Shown: positions 1 through 7,348, counted from the stretch's first letter. The stretch is DNA of 14,041 bases from Microbacteriaceae bacterium (GCA_012719255.1 JAAYAS010000081.1:1-14041), one strand, 5' to 3'. Program-made: numbers and translations. Notes: generated by a model not told the origin, from the letters alone.

Positions 1-3000
1 GCGGCACCGGCGCCCGCGGCCGCCGCCGCACCACGGGCCTGCGCCACCAGCGGCGCGAGGCCGAGCTCAACCCGCCCGCCGACCGCGACGTGTTCGAGGG
101 CATCGTCGACGCCCTCCGCGAGCTCGAGCGCGAGGAGCCGGGCGATGTGCTCGTGTTCCTCAGCGGCGAGCGCGAGATCCGCGACGCCGAGGAGGCGATC
201 CGCGGCAGCCTCGCCGGCCGCAACCGCGACGACACCGAGGTGCTCCCCCTCTACGGCCGGCTCAGCGCCCGCGACCAGCACCGGGTGTTCGAGCGGCGCC
301 GCGCCCCGGGCATCCGCCGCCGCGTCGTGCTCGCGACGAACGTCGCCGAGACGAGCCTCACGGTGCCGGGCATCGCCTACGTCATCGACACCGGCCTCGC
401 CCGCATCTCGCGCTACTCGACGCGCTCGAAGGTGCAGCGGCTGCCGATCGAGCCGGTGAGCCGGGCCTCGGCGAACCAGCGCTCGGGCCGCAGCGGCCGC
501 ACCCGGCCGGGCATCGCCATCCGCCTCTACGGCGAGGACGACTTCGAGTCGCGGCCCGAGTTCACCGACCCCGAGATCCTCCGCACGAACCTCGCGAGCG
601 TGCTGCTGCAGATGATCTCGCTCGGGCTCGGCGCGATCGACGACTTCCCGTTCCTCACCCCGCCCGATCCGCGCGGCGTGCGCGACGGCGTCGAGCTGCT
701 CCGCGAGCTCGGGGCGATCGGCCCTTCGACCGGTCGGCCGGCGCAGGGCGACGGGGGCGCGAGGCCGCCGCGCCTCACCCGCATCGGCCGCGAGCTCGCC
801 CGGCTGCCGATCGAGCCGCGCTACGCCCGGATGGTGCTCGCCGGCCGCGCCGAGGGCGTCGCCCGCGAGACGGTGATCATCGTCGCCGGCCTCACGGTGC
901 AGGACCTCCGCGAGCGCCCGCTCGAGCACCGGCAGCACGCCGACGAGCTGCACGCGCGCTTCAAGGACCCGACGAGCGACTTCCTCGGCCTGCTGAAGCT
1001 CTGGTACTACCTCGAGGAGCTCGGCGACGAGCTGAGCTCGAGCGCGCTGCGCCGCCGCATGAAGGCCGAGTACCTGAACTTCGTGCGCTGGCGCGAGTGG
1101 CAGGACCTCGTGCGGCAGCTGCGCGAGGTGACCCGGCCGCTCGGCATCGACACCTCGCGCCGCGAGGGCGGCGCGGCCGATCCGGATGCGGTGCACCGGG
1201 CGCTGCTCACGGGCCTGCTCAGCCACCTCGGCATCCGCGACGAGCTGAAGCGCGACTACCTCGGGGCGCGCGGCACGCGGTTCCGCATCTTCCCCGGCTC
1301 GGCGCTCGCGAAGCAGCAGCCGGATGCGGTGATGGCGGCCGAGCTCGTCGAGACCTCGCAGCTGTTCGCGCGCACCGTCGCGCGCATCGATCCGGCGTGG
1401 GCGGAGGCGGCGGCGGGCGATCTCGTGAAGCGCCGCTACGCGGAGCCGCACTGGGAGCGCAAGCAGGGGCAGGCGGTGGCGAGCGAGACGGCGACGCTCT
1501 ACGGCGTGCCGATCGTGCGGAACCGCCGCGTCGGCTTCGCGAAGGTCGACCCGGCGTGGAGCCGCGATCTGTTCATCCGGCACGCGCTCGTCGAGGGCGA
1601 TTGGACCGGCCGCTACCCGTTCGAGCGCCGCAACCGGCAGTTGCGCCGGGAGGTCGCCGAGCTCGAGGAGCGCACCCGGCAGCGCGGCCGCGTCGCCGAC
1701 GACGAGGCGCTCGTCGAGTGGTTCGACGAGCGGCTGCCCGACGACGTCGTCTCGCAGCCGACCTTCGACCGCTGGTGGCGCGAGGCGCAGCGGGAGCGGC
1801 CCGAGCTGCTCGACCTCACCCGCGCCGACCTGCTCGGCGACGACGCCGGCCCCGACGACGAGGGCGCCTTCCCGCGCGAGTGGCGGCAGGGCGATCAGCG
1901 GTTGAAGCTCCGCTACAAGTTCGACCCGTACGCGCCCGACGACGGCGTCACCGCGACGGTGCCGCTGCCGCTGCTCGCCCGGCTCGACCCGGTCGGCTTC
2001 GACTGGGGCGTGCCGGGGATGCGCGCCGAGCTCGTCGCGGCGCTGCTGAAGTCGCTGCCGAAGGCGACGCGGCGCAACTTCGTGCCGGCCGCCGATTGGG
2101 CGCGCCGGCTGCTCGCCCTCGTCGACGACCGCGACGGCGGCACGACGCCGGTCGGCGGCTTCCGCCCCGACCGGGGCGAGGCCGTGCCGGGCCCGCTCAC
2201 CGAGGTGCTGCACGGGCACCTGCAGCGCGAGGGCGGCATCCGCTTCGACGCCGCCGAGTTCGACTGGGAGAAGGTGCCCTCGCATCTGCGGATGCGGTTC
2301 CGCGTCGTCGGCGACGACGGCCGCGAGCTCGGCGCCGGCGACGATCTCGAGGCGCTGCAGCAGCGGCTGAAGCGGGCGAGCGAGGCGTCGCTCGCGAAGG
2401 CGACGAGCATGGCGGCGGCGCTGCAGGATGCGGGGATCGCGCCGGAGGCGGGGCGGCGGCAGCGCCGCGGCCGCGGTCGCGGCGGCGACACCCCGTCGCC
2501 GAGCGCGCCGGCCGCCGCACCGGCGCCCGCCGCCGACTCCCCCGCCCCCGTCGCCGAGCAGCGCGACCTCGACGCCTGGCCGCTCGACGAGCTGCCGGCC
2601 TCGTTCGACCTGCGGCAGCGCGGCGGCGTGATCCGCGCCTACCCGACGCTGAAGCTCGCCGATCCGGCGCATCCGGGCCGCAGCCGCATCGACCTCGCGC
2701 TCGCGACCACCGCCGACGACCAGGCGCGCGAGCATCCGCGGGCGGTCGCGGCGCTGCTCGCCCGCTCGGTGCCGACGCCGGCGGGCTACGTGCAGGCGCA
2801 CCTCACCGCGGCCGAGAAGCTCTCGCTCGCGGCGAGCCCGTACCGCTCGACCGAGGCGCTGCTCGCCGACGTGCTCGCGGCGCTCGCCCGGGATGCGCTG
2901 CCGGCCGAGCCGGTGCGCACCCGCGCCGGTTTCGAGGCGCTGCGCGACCGCTTCAACGCGGGGCTCGTCGACGCGATGTTCGACGCGGTGAAGCTCGTCG

Positions 3001-3431
3001 CGCAGGTGCTGCAGGCGCACCGCGAGGCGACCGTCGCGATCAAGGACGCGAACGCGCTCGCCCACCTCGGCTCGCTCGCGGATGCGAAGGCGCAGCTCGC
3101 AGCGCTCGTGCACGACGGCTTCGTGTCGCGCACCGGCATCGAGCGGCTGCGGCAGCTGCCGCGGTACCTCCGGGCGGTGACGCACCGCATCGAGCGGCTC
3201 GGGCAGAACGCGGCGCTCGAGCGCGCGGGCTCGATCGAGATGGAGCAGATGCTCGCGCTCTACCGCGAGGCGGGCGGCGAGCTGCCGTCGGCCCCGGATG
3301 CGCCGGCGGGGCTCGTGCGGGCGCGCTGGCTGCTCGAGGAGCTGCGGGTGAGCCTGTTCGCGCAGCAGCTCGGCACCGCCGAGCCGGTGTCGCCGAAGCG
3401 GCTGCGGAAGGCGATCGCCGAGCTCGACTGA
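1..3431 (+). CDS. hrpA: ATP-dependent RNA helicase HrpA (DEAH family), 5' end outside window
   Basis: The reading frame is open from base 3 to a TGA at 3429-3431, giving about 1142 residues, and its start lies upstream. HrpA proteins are about 1300 residues, so the missing part is the first RecA-like domain with Walker A and DEAH. The second RecA-like domain is visible: GDVLVFLSGEREIRD, NVAETSLTVPG at about residue 113, and motif VI QRSGRSGR at residues 159-166. Helicase-associated and OB-fold regions follow, then a long C-terminal DUF3418-type region from about residue 525 to the end. A basic then Pro/Ala-rich linker (about 2449-2562) interrupts that region. The nearly unbroken match of the motif region to E. 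coli HrpA, recalled from memory, supports the name. HrpA acts in the cytoplasm on RNA and ribosomes; its exact role in actinobacteria is not shown here. No gene follows it closely enough to suggest an operon. Confidence 0.93.
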   Translation, partial: GTGARGRRRTTGLRHQRREAELNPPADRDVFEGIVDALRELEREEPGDVLVFLSGEREIRDAEEAIRGSLAGRNRDDTEVLPLYGRLSARDQHRVFERRRAPGIRRRVVLATNVAETSLTVPGIAYVIDTGLARISRYSTRSKVQRLPIEPVSRASANQRSGRSGRTRPGIAIRLYGEDDFESRPEFTDPEILRTNLASVLLQMISLGLGAIDDFPFLTPPDPRGVRDGVELLRELGAIGPSTGRPAQGDGGARPPRLTRIGRELARLPIEPRYARMVLAGRAEGVARETVIIVAGLTVQDLRERPLEHRQHADELHARFKDPTSDFLGLLKLWYYLEELGDELSSSALRRRMKAEYLNFVRWREWQDLVRQLREVTRPLGIDTSRREGGAADPDAVHRALLTGLLSHLGIRDELKRDYLGARGTRFRIFPGSALAKQQPDAVMAAELVETSQLFARTVARIDPAWAEAAAGDLVKRRYAEPHWERKQGQAVASETATLYGVPIVRNRRVGFAKVDPAWSRDLFIRHALVEGDWTGRYPFERRNRQLRREVAELEERTRQRGRVADDEALVEWFDERLPDDVVSQPTFDRWWREAQRERPELLDLTRADLLGDDAGPDDEGAFPREWRQGDQRLKLRYKFDPYAPDDGVTATVPLPLLARLDPVGFDWGVPGMRAELVAALLKSLPKATRRNFVPAADWARRLLALVDDRDGGTTPVGGFRPDRGEAVPGPLTEVLHGHLQREGGIRFDAAEFDWEKVPSHLRMRFRVVGDDGRELGAGDDLEALQQRLKRASEASLAKATSMAAALQDAGIAPEAGRRQRRGRGRGGDTPSPSAPAAAPAPAADSPAPVAEQRDLDAWPLDELPASFDLRQRGGVIRAYPTLKLADPAHPGRSRIDLALATTADDQAREHPRAVAALLARSVPTPAGYVQAHLTAAEKLSLAASPYRSTEALLADVLAALARDALPAEPVRTRAGFEALRDRFNAGLVDAMFDAVKLVAQVLQAHREATVAIKDANALAHLGSLADAKAQLAALVHDGFVSRTGIERLRQLPRYLRAVTHRIERLGQNAALERAGSIEMEQMLALYREAGGELPSAPDAPAGLVRARWLLEELRVSLFAQQLGTAEPVSPKRLRKAIAELD

Positions 3432-3451
3432 GCTCCGGTCGACGCAGTGCG

Positions 3452-3463
3452 CGACACCTGTCG
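3452..3463. repeat. short inverted repeat between hrpA and adh1
   Basis: Arms CGACA and TGTCG are separated by two bases, 21 nt after the hrpA stop codon and about 23 nt upstream of a -10-like TAGGCT at 3486-3491. It could be a small operator for the downstream dehydrogenase or chance; five-base arms are weak evidence in DNA of this composition. Confidence 0.2.
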
Positions 3464-3485
3464 GGCTTCACTCATCCGCGCTTCC

Positions 3486-3491
3486 TAGGCT
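3486..3491 (+). promoter_or_regulatory. candidate -10 box for the first alcohol dehydrogenase
   Basis: TAGGCT fits the actinobacterial TANNNT -10 pattern and lies 62 nt before the ATG at 3554. No convincing -35 is visible at the expected distance, so the call rests on one hexamer. Confidence 0.3.
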
Positions 3492-3514
3492 GGACGTGCC
3501 CCATCCCCCACCAG

Positions 3515-3537
3515 CGCCTCGGCGATCGGCCGGGGCG
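3515..3537 (+). promoter_or_regulatory. leader hairpin just upstream of the adh1 ribosome binding site
   Basis: CGCCTCGGC (3515-3523) pairs with GCCGGGGCG (3529-3537) over nine base pairs, including one G-T, around a 5-nt loop. It ends 6 nt before the AGGAG at 3544-3548. It could end hrpA transcription or fold in the adh1 leader. No T-run follows, so the role is unproven. Confidence 0.35.
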
Positions 3538-3553
3538 GGAATCAGGAGTCGCC

Positions 3554-4495
3554 ATGCGCGCATGGATGTTCCACACCACCCACCAGCCCTTCGAGCGCGT
3601 CGACATCGACGAGCCCACCGCCGGCCCCGGCAAGGTCGTCGTCGACGTGAAGGCCGCGGGCCTGTGCCACTCCGACGTCGGCATCCTCGAGGACCCGAAG
3701 TGGCTCGCGAACATGACCCCGCCGGTCGTGCCCGGCCACGAGACCGCCGGCGTCATCAGCGAGGTCGGCGAGGGCGTCACCGACTGGAAGGTCGGCGACA
3801 AGGTCGCCGTCTGGCCGATGATCGGCCCCTTCGGCTACAACGTCAACGGCGGCTGGGAGGACCGCGCCGAGGCCGATCAGGACCAGCTCGTCCGCATCCC
3901 CGAGGGCGTCAGCTTCGCCCAGGCGGCGGCGGCGACCGACGCCGGCATGACCTCGTCGGGCGCGGTGTTCGGCACCGGCGGCGCGAAGAAGGGCGACAAG
4001 GTCGGCATCATCGGCTACGGCGGTCTCGGCATGATCGGCGCCAGGCTCGCGGCCCTCGAGGGCTGCGAGGTGTACGTCGCCGAGATCAAGGAGGACGTCT
4101 GGGACGCCGCGAAGGAGGCCGGCGCCGTCAAGGTGGCGAAGGACATCAGCGAGTTCAAGGACGACGAGCTCGACATCATCGTCGACTTCGCCGGCTTCGG
4201 CACCACCACCGCGGCCGCGATCGAGACCGTGAAGTTCGGCGGCAAGGTCGTGCAGGTCGGCATGGGCCGGCTCGAGTCGACGATCAACACCTACGCGCTG
4301 ATCCTCGGCAAGGTGCAGCTGCTCGGCTCGATGGGCGGCGAGAAGAGCGACATCGAGCGCGTCATGAAGTGGATCTCGACCGGCGACCTCGTGCCGCAGA
4401 TCACGATGATCGACTTCGAGGAGATCGCCGACGGCGTGCAGATGCTCCACGACGGCAAGGTCTCGGGCCGCCTCGTCGCGCACGTCGCCGACTAA
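3554..4495 (+). CDS. Zinc-type alcohol dehydrogenase, MDR superfamily (tandem copy 1)
   Basis: This 313-residue medium-chain dehydrogenase should oxidise an alcohol or reduce an aldehyde with NAD(H) in the cytoplasm; the substrate cannot be read from the sequence. The catalytic zinc set is C38 (GLCHSD), H62-E63 (GHETAG) and probably D129 (ATDAGMTS), with Asp where many relatives have Cys. The Rossmann motif GYGGLG is at 154-159, and E177 at the end of the next strand favours NAD over NADP. The four-cysteine structural-zinc lobe near residues 90-110 is absent, which explains the short length (usual about 340-350). The ATG follows AGGAG at 3544-3548 by 5 nt. A paralogue, 78% identical by my hand count, starts 70 nt after the stop. 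The pair could be co-transcribed, although a palindrome lies between them. Confidence 0.93.
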   Translation: MRAWMFHTTHQPFERVDIDEPTAGPGKVVVDVKAAGLCHSDVGILEDPKWLANMTPPVVPGHETAGVISEVGEGVTDWKVGDKVAVWPMIGPFGYNVNGGWEDRAEADQDQLVRIPEGVSFAQAAAATDAGMTSSGAVFGTGGAKKGDKVGIIGYGGLGMIGARLAALEGCEVYVAEIKEDVWDAAKEAGAVKVAKDISEFKDDELDIIVDFAGFGTTTAAAIETVKFGGKVVQVGMGRLESTINTYALILGKVQLLGSMGGEKSDIERVMKWISTGDLVPQITMIDFEEIADGVQMLHDGKVSGRLVAHVAD

Positions 4496-4497
4496 TT

Positions 4498-4515
4498 TAT
4501 ATGCATACGCATATA
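4498..4515. promoter_or_regulatory. candidate operator: AT-rich perfect inverted repeat between the two dehydrogenases
   Basis: Arms TATATGC and GCATATA form a perfect 7-bp inverted repeat around ATAC, starting 2 nt after the adh1 stop. It is a striking AT island in DNA of about three quarters G+C. A -10-like TATACT (4512-4517) overlaps its right arm, and TTGACC (4517-4522) abuts it. Placement 50 nt before the second ATG suggests a repressor site controlling the downstream copy. The regulator family is not identifiable, although MarR-like proteins bind sites of this general form. A terminator is unlikely because the stem is AT-rich and short. Confidence 0.5.
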
Positions 4516-4565
4516 CTTGACCTGTTCACGAACGCCGCGATGAGCGGCGGGATTGGAGTTCACCC

Positions 4566-5507
4566 ATGAAGGCCTGGTACTTCCACGGCACCGGCAAGCC
4601 CTTCGAGCGCGTCGACATCGACGAGCCCACCGCGAGCCCCGGCAAGGTGGTCATCGACGTGAAGGCGGCGGGCCTGTGCCACTCCGACGTCGGCATCCTC
4701 GAGGACCCGAAGTGGATGGCGTTCACGAAGACCCCGGTCGTGCCCGGCCACGAGACCGCGGGCGTCATCAGCGAGGTCGGCGAGGGCGTCACCGAGTGGA
4801 AGGTCGGCGACAAGGTCGCCGTCTGGCCGATGATCGGCCCGTTCGGCTACGGCGTCAACGGCGGCTGGGAGGAGCGCGCGGAGGCCGACCCCGAGCAGCT
4901 CGTGCGCATCCCCGACGGCCTCTCGTTCGAGCTCGCCGCGGCCGCGACCGACGCGGGCATGACCTCGTCGGGCGCGGTGTTCGGCAAGGGCCGCGTGCAG
5001 GCCGGCATGAAGGTCGGCATCATCGGCTACGGCGGCCTCGGCCAGGTGGGCGCCCGCCTCGCGCACCTCGAGGGCGCCGAGGTCTACGTCGCCGAGATCA
5101 AGGAGGACGTCTGGGACGACGCCAAGAAGAACGGCGCCGTCAAGGTCGCGAAGAGCATCACCGAGTTCAAGGACGACCAGCTCGACGTCATCATCGACTT
5201 CGCCGGCTTCGGCACCACGACGAACGAGGCCGTGAACACGGTGAAGTTCCAGGGCCGGGTCGTCATCGTCGGCATGGGCCGCCTCGAGGCGACCCTCGAC
5301 ACCGACGTGATGATCCTCAACCAGGTCGAGGTCGTCGGCTCGAACGGCGGCTCGAAGGACGACATCGAGACCGTCATGAAGTGGATGGCCTCGGGCGACC
5401 TCTCGCCGCAGATCACGATGATCGACTTCGAGGAGATCGCCGACGGCGTGCAGATGCTGCACGACGGCAAGGTGACCGGCCGCCTCGTCGCGAAGGTCGC
5501 CGAGTAG
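4566..5507 (+). CDS. Zinc-type alcohol dehydrogenase, MDR superfamily (tandem copy 2)
   Basis: This is the second 313-residue member of the pair, with the same proposed zinc ligands (C38, H62, E63, D129) and GYGGLG at 154-159, and likewise no structural-zinc cysteines. The ATG at 4566 follows GGAG (4555-4558) by 7 nt. Differences from copy 1 cluster in the N-terminal substrate-side loop (residues 53-57), around 141-148, and in residues 266-285 of the C-terminal part. The coenzyme motifs and the last 30 residues are nearly identical. This suggests a duplicated enzyme whose copies diverged in substrate pocket or subunit contacts (inference). An 11-bp hairpin lies just after the stop, and a separate palindrome lies upstream, so the copies may be regulated differently. 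Confidence 0.93.
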   Translation: MKAWYFHGTGKPFERVDIDEPTASPGKVVIDVKAAGLCHSDVGILEDPKWMAFTKTPVVPGHETAGVISEVGEGVTEWKVGDKVAVWPMIGPFGYGVNGGWEERAEADPEQLVRIPDGLSFELAAAATDAGMTSSGAVFGKGRVQAGMKVGIIGYGGLGQVGARLAHLEGAEVYVAEIKEDVWDDAKKNGAVKVAKSITEFKDDQLDVIIDFAGFGTTTNEAVNTVKFQGRVVIVGMGRLEATLDTDVMILNQVEVVGSNGGSKDDIETVMKWMASGDLSPQITMIDFEEIADGVQMLHDGKVTGRLVAKVAE

Positions 5508-5522
5508 CGATCGCCTTCGCCT

Positions 5523-5569
5523 CGTTCGCCCCGTCGCCTTCGGCATCCGCCGCGGCAGCGGGGCGAACG
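5523..5569 (+). terminator. hairpin downstream of adh2, candidate terminator
   Basis: CGTTCGCCCCG (5523-5533) and CGGGGCGAACG (5559-5569) are perfect 11-bp complements around a 25-nt loop that itself contains a GCC-TTC-GGC mini-hairpin. It starts 15 nt after the adh2 stop. No T-tract follows, which is usual for actinobacterial hairpin terminators. It ends 15 nt before the -10 box of the next gene, so it also overlaps that promoter's -35 zone. Confidence 0.55.
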
Positions 5570-5584
5570 CCGTCTCCGCGCCGC

Positions 5585-5590
5585 TACGCT
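5585..5590 (+). promoter_or_regulatory. -10 box of a probable leaderless promoter (GNAT gene)
   Basis: TACGCT ends 6 nt before the ATG at 5597. No Shine-Dalgarno sequence fits in this gap, so transcription would begin at or next to the start codon. The next gene has the same arrangement and the same 6-nt gap. Confidence 0.55.
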
Positions 5591-5596
5591 GGCGGG

Positions 5597-6073
5597 ATGA
5601 CTGCCGACGTCGCGATCGTGCCGGTCGCCTGGGACGACCCGAGGGCCGAGGCGCTGCGCCGCGAGTTCGTCGCCGAGATGGACGCGCTCTACCACGACAC
5701 CCCGCCCGAGTTCGACGGCTTCTTCACCACCGACGCGCTCGAGCCGCTCGGCACCTGGCTCGGGCTCGTCGACGGCGCACCGGCCGGTCACGTCGCACTG
5801 ATGCCGCTCGTCGTGCCGCAGCCCGATGCGCTCGAGCTGCGGCGGATGGTCGTGCGGCCGGGGTTCCGGCGGCTCGGGATCGCGCGGCGACTCGTCGACG
5901 CCTGCGTCGCCGGCGCCCGCGCGACGACCGCCGAGCGGCTCGTGCTCGAGTGCGGCGACCGCCAGCCCGCCGCCGCGGCGCTCTATGCGAGCAGCGGTTT
6001 CGCGCGCATCGAGAACTACCCGCCGTTCGACCGGAAGCCGGAGCAGCTGTGCTTCGGGATGCGCCTGCGCTGA
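5597..6073 (+). CDS. GNAT-family N-acetyltransferase
   Basis: This 158-residue cytoplasmic acyl-CoA-dependent transferase has a GNAT fold. Motif A is visible as LRRMVVRPGFRRLGIARRL, with the acetyl-CoA pyrophosphate-binding RRLGIA at residues 91-96. It is preceded by strand GHVALMPL and followed by VLECGDRQPAAAALYASSGF, the usual motif B region with a late tyrosine (ALY). The length is normal for a single-domain GNAT. The substrate is unknown, and I do not assign a gene name. The start at 5597 is chosen because a -10 box lies 6 nt upstream and the domain begins soon after. A longer in-frame extension upstream would run through adh2 in the wrong frame. The MOSC gene follows 34 nt downstream with its own promoter. 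Confidence 0.88.
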   Translation: MTADVAIVPVAWDDPRAEALRREFVAEMDALYHDTPPEFDGFFTTDALEPLGTWLGLVDGAPAGHVALMPLVVPQPDALELRRMVVRPGFRRLGIARRLVDACVAGARATTAERLVLECGDRQPAAAALYASSGFARIENYPPFDRKPEQLCFGMRLR

Positions 6074-6095
6074 GCGCGATCCGGCCCCAGCCGAG

Positions 6096-6101
6096 TAGCG
6101 T
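6096..6101 (+). promoter_or_regulatory. -10 box of a probable leaderless promoter (MOSC gene)
   Basis: TAGCGT ends exactly 6 nt before the ATG at 6108, and no Shine-Dalgarno sequence is present. No clear -35 is visible. Confidence 0.55.
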
Positions 6102-6107
6102 GGGCGC

Positions 6108-6824
6108 ATGACGCACTTGCTCGGCATCCGACGCTTCCCCGTCAAGGCGATGGCCGGCGAGCCGCTCGATCGCGCCGAGGTGGATGCCCGCGGGCTCGTC
6201 GGCGATCGCGCCTGGGCCGTCGTCGACGCCGACGGCAAGCTCGCCACCGGCAAGCACGGTCGGCGGTTCCGGCGCTTCGATGCGATCTTCGACTTCGGCG
6301 CCGCGACGGGCGCCGACGGCGTCGTGCGCGTCGTGCGCCACCGCGGGGGCGATGGCGATGCCGTGCCGCGCGAGGCCGGCGATCCGGGGCTCGACGCCGA
6401 GCTCGCGTCGGCCCTCGAGGCGCCCGTGCGGCTGCTGCCGGAGGACGGCGTCGCGGCGCCCGGCGACTGGTTCGACTCCGGCGCGGTGTCGCTGGTGGGC
6501 AGCGCGACGGCCGCCTGGGCCGAGCGCGAGCTCGGGGCGGGTGCGGCGGTCCGGCGGCTGCGCGCGAACCTCGTCGTCGAGACGGCCGAGCCCTTCGAGG
6601 AGGAGACCTGGCTCGGCCGCCGGTTGCGGATCGGCGAGGCCGAGCTGATCGTCGAGCAGCGGATCGCCCGCTGCCGCATGGTCGACCTCGCCCAGGACGG
6701 CGTGCCCGCGCCGGCGCCCCTCCTCAAGGCGCTCGGGGCCACGCGCGACGCGAAGCTCGCCGTGTACTGCCGGCCGACGCGGGCCGGTGCGCTCGCCGTC
6801 GGCAATGCGGTCGCGCTCGTCTGA
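6108..6824 (+). CDS. MOSC domain-containing protein
   Basis: This 238-residue protein has an N-terminal MOSC beta-barrel part (LLGIRRFPVKAMAGE, then GLVGDRAWAVVDADGK) and a C-terminal MOSC domain (RANLVVET, LGRRLRIGEAELIV, IARCRMVDL). Cys189 in the RC pair matches the conserved MOSC cysteine thought to carry sulfur or contact the molybdenum cofactor. Relatives include molybdenum-cofactor sulfurase C-terminal domains and the YcbX/YiiM proteins that reduce N-hydroxylated compounds. This short version lacks a ferredoxin domain, so its electron donor and substrate are unknown. It is probably transcribed from its own leaderless promoter. It faces the ABC importer operon across a repeat-filled convergent gap. 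Confidence 0.85.
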   Translation: MTHLLGIRRFPVKAMAGEPLDRAEVDARGLVGDRAWAVVDADGKLATGKHGRRFRRFDAIFDFGAATGADGVVRVVRHRGGDGDAVPREAGDPGLDAELASALEAPVRLLPEDGVAAPGDWFDSGAVSLVGSATAAWAERELGAGAAVRRLRANLVVETAEPFEEETWLGRRLRIGEAELIVEQRIARCRMVDLAQDGVPAPAPLLKALGATRDAKLAVYCRPTRAGALAVGNAVALV

Positions 6825-6834
6825 CGACGGGTGT

Positions 6835-6855
6835 CGGGCGGGCCCGCTGCGCCCG
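6835..6855 (+). terminator. weak hairpin after the MOSC gene
   Basis: CGGGCG and CGCCCG are 6-bp complements around a 9-nt loop, 11 nt after the stop codon. It is a plausible but weak terminator; the repeat array that follows offers many stronger stems. Confidence 0.3.
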
Positions 6856-6861
6856 GCCGAT

Positions 6862-7348
6862 GTGGAGCCTCAGCGCGCTCCACCCCGCCGAGGCTGAGCC
6901 CCAACGCACTCCACCCACCGACGTGGAGCACCAGCGCACTCCGCCCCACCAATGCGCACTCCACCGGCCGACGTGGAGCCCCAGCAAGCTCCACCCCGCC
7001 GAGGTGGAGCCGCAGGAGCAGCGTGGAGTCACTGCAGGCTCCACCACTGCGCAACGACTCCACCCCGCTGAAGGTGGAGCCCCAGCGCACTCCACCCCAC
7101 CGACGCGCACTCCACCCCGCCCAAGTGGGGTCGCAGCGCACTCGCCCCACCGACGTGGAGTCCCAGCACGCTCTATCCCACCGAGGTGGAGCCGCAGGAG
7201 CGGCGTGGACTCGTTGCAGACTCCACCGCTGCACAACGACTCCACCCGGCCGACGTGGAGTCTCAGCAAACTCCACCCGCCGACGTGGCGCCCCGGCGCA
7301 CTCCGCCCCGCCGAGGTGGAACCTCTGAAGGCTCCACGTCGGCGGGGC
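6862..7348. repeat. array of degenerate 30-31-bp hairpin-forming repeats in a convergent intergenic region
   Basis: About a dozen units begin with GTGGAG or a variant, at 6862, 6893, 6923, 6973, 7004, 7074, 7125, 7155, 7186, 7255, 7285 and 7316. Most are 30 or 31 bp; the units at 6923 and 7074 carry an extra 20-bp piece, and those at 7004 and 7186 are about 70 bp. Within a unit GTGGAG is followed about 10 nt later by CTCCAC, then a 9-nt CCCGCCGAC/G-like spacer before the next GTGGAG, so each arm can pair on either side. The last unit ends in an inverted copy of the spacer plus arm (7331-7348). The array fills the gap between two genes that both end into it. Mixed 30/31 lengths break any reading frame, so it is not a repeat protein. 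A BIME/REP-like terminator or RNA-stabilising role is inference. Confidence 0.85.

Noticed and set aside
1097..4495. Very long plus-strand frame continuing into the first dehydrogenase
   Set aside because: Its first two thirds is an Arg/Ala-rich shadow of HrpA. The dehydrogenase proper begins at the ATG at 3554 with its own AGGAG.
6862..7348. CRISPR array
   Set aside because: Units are degenerate, the parts between arms are similar rather than unique, there are no uniform unique spacers, and no cas genes are nearby.
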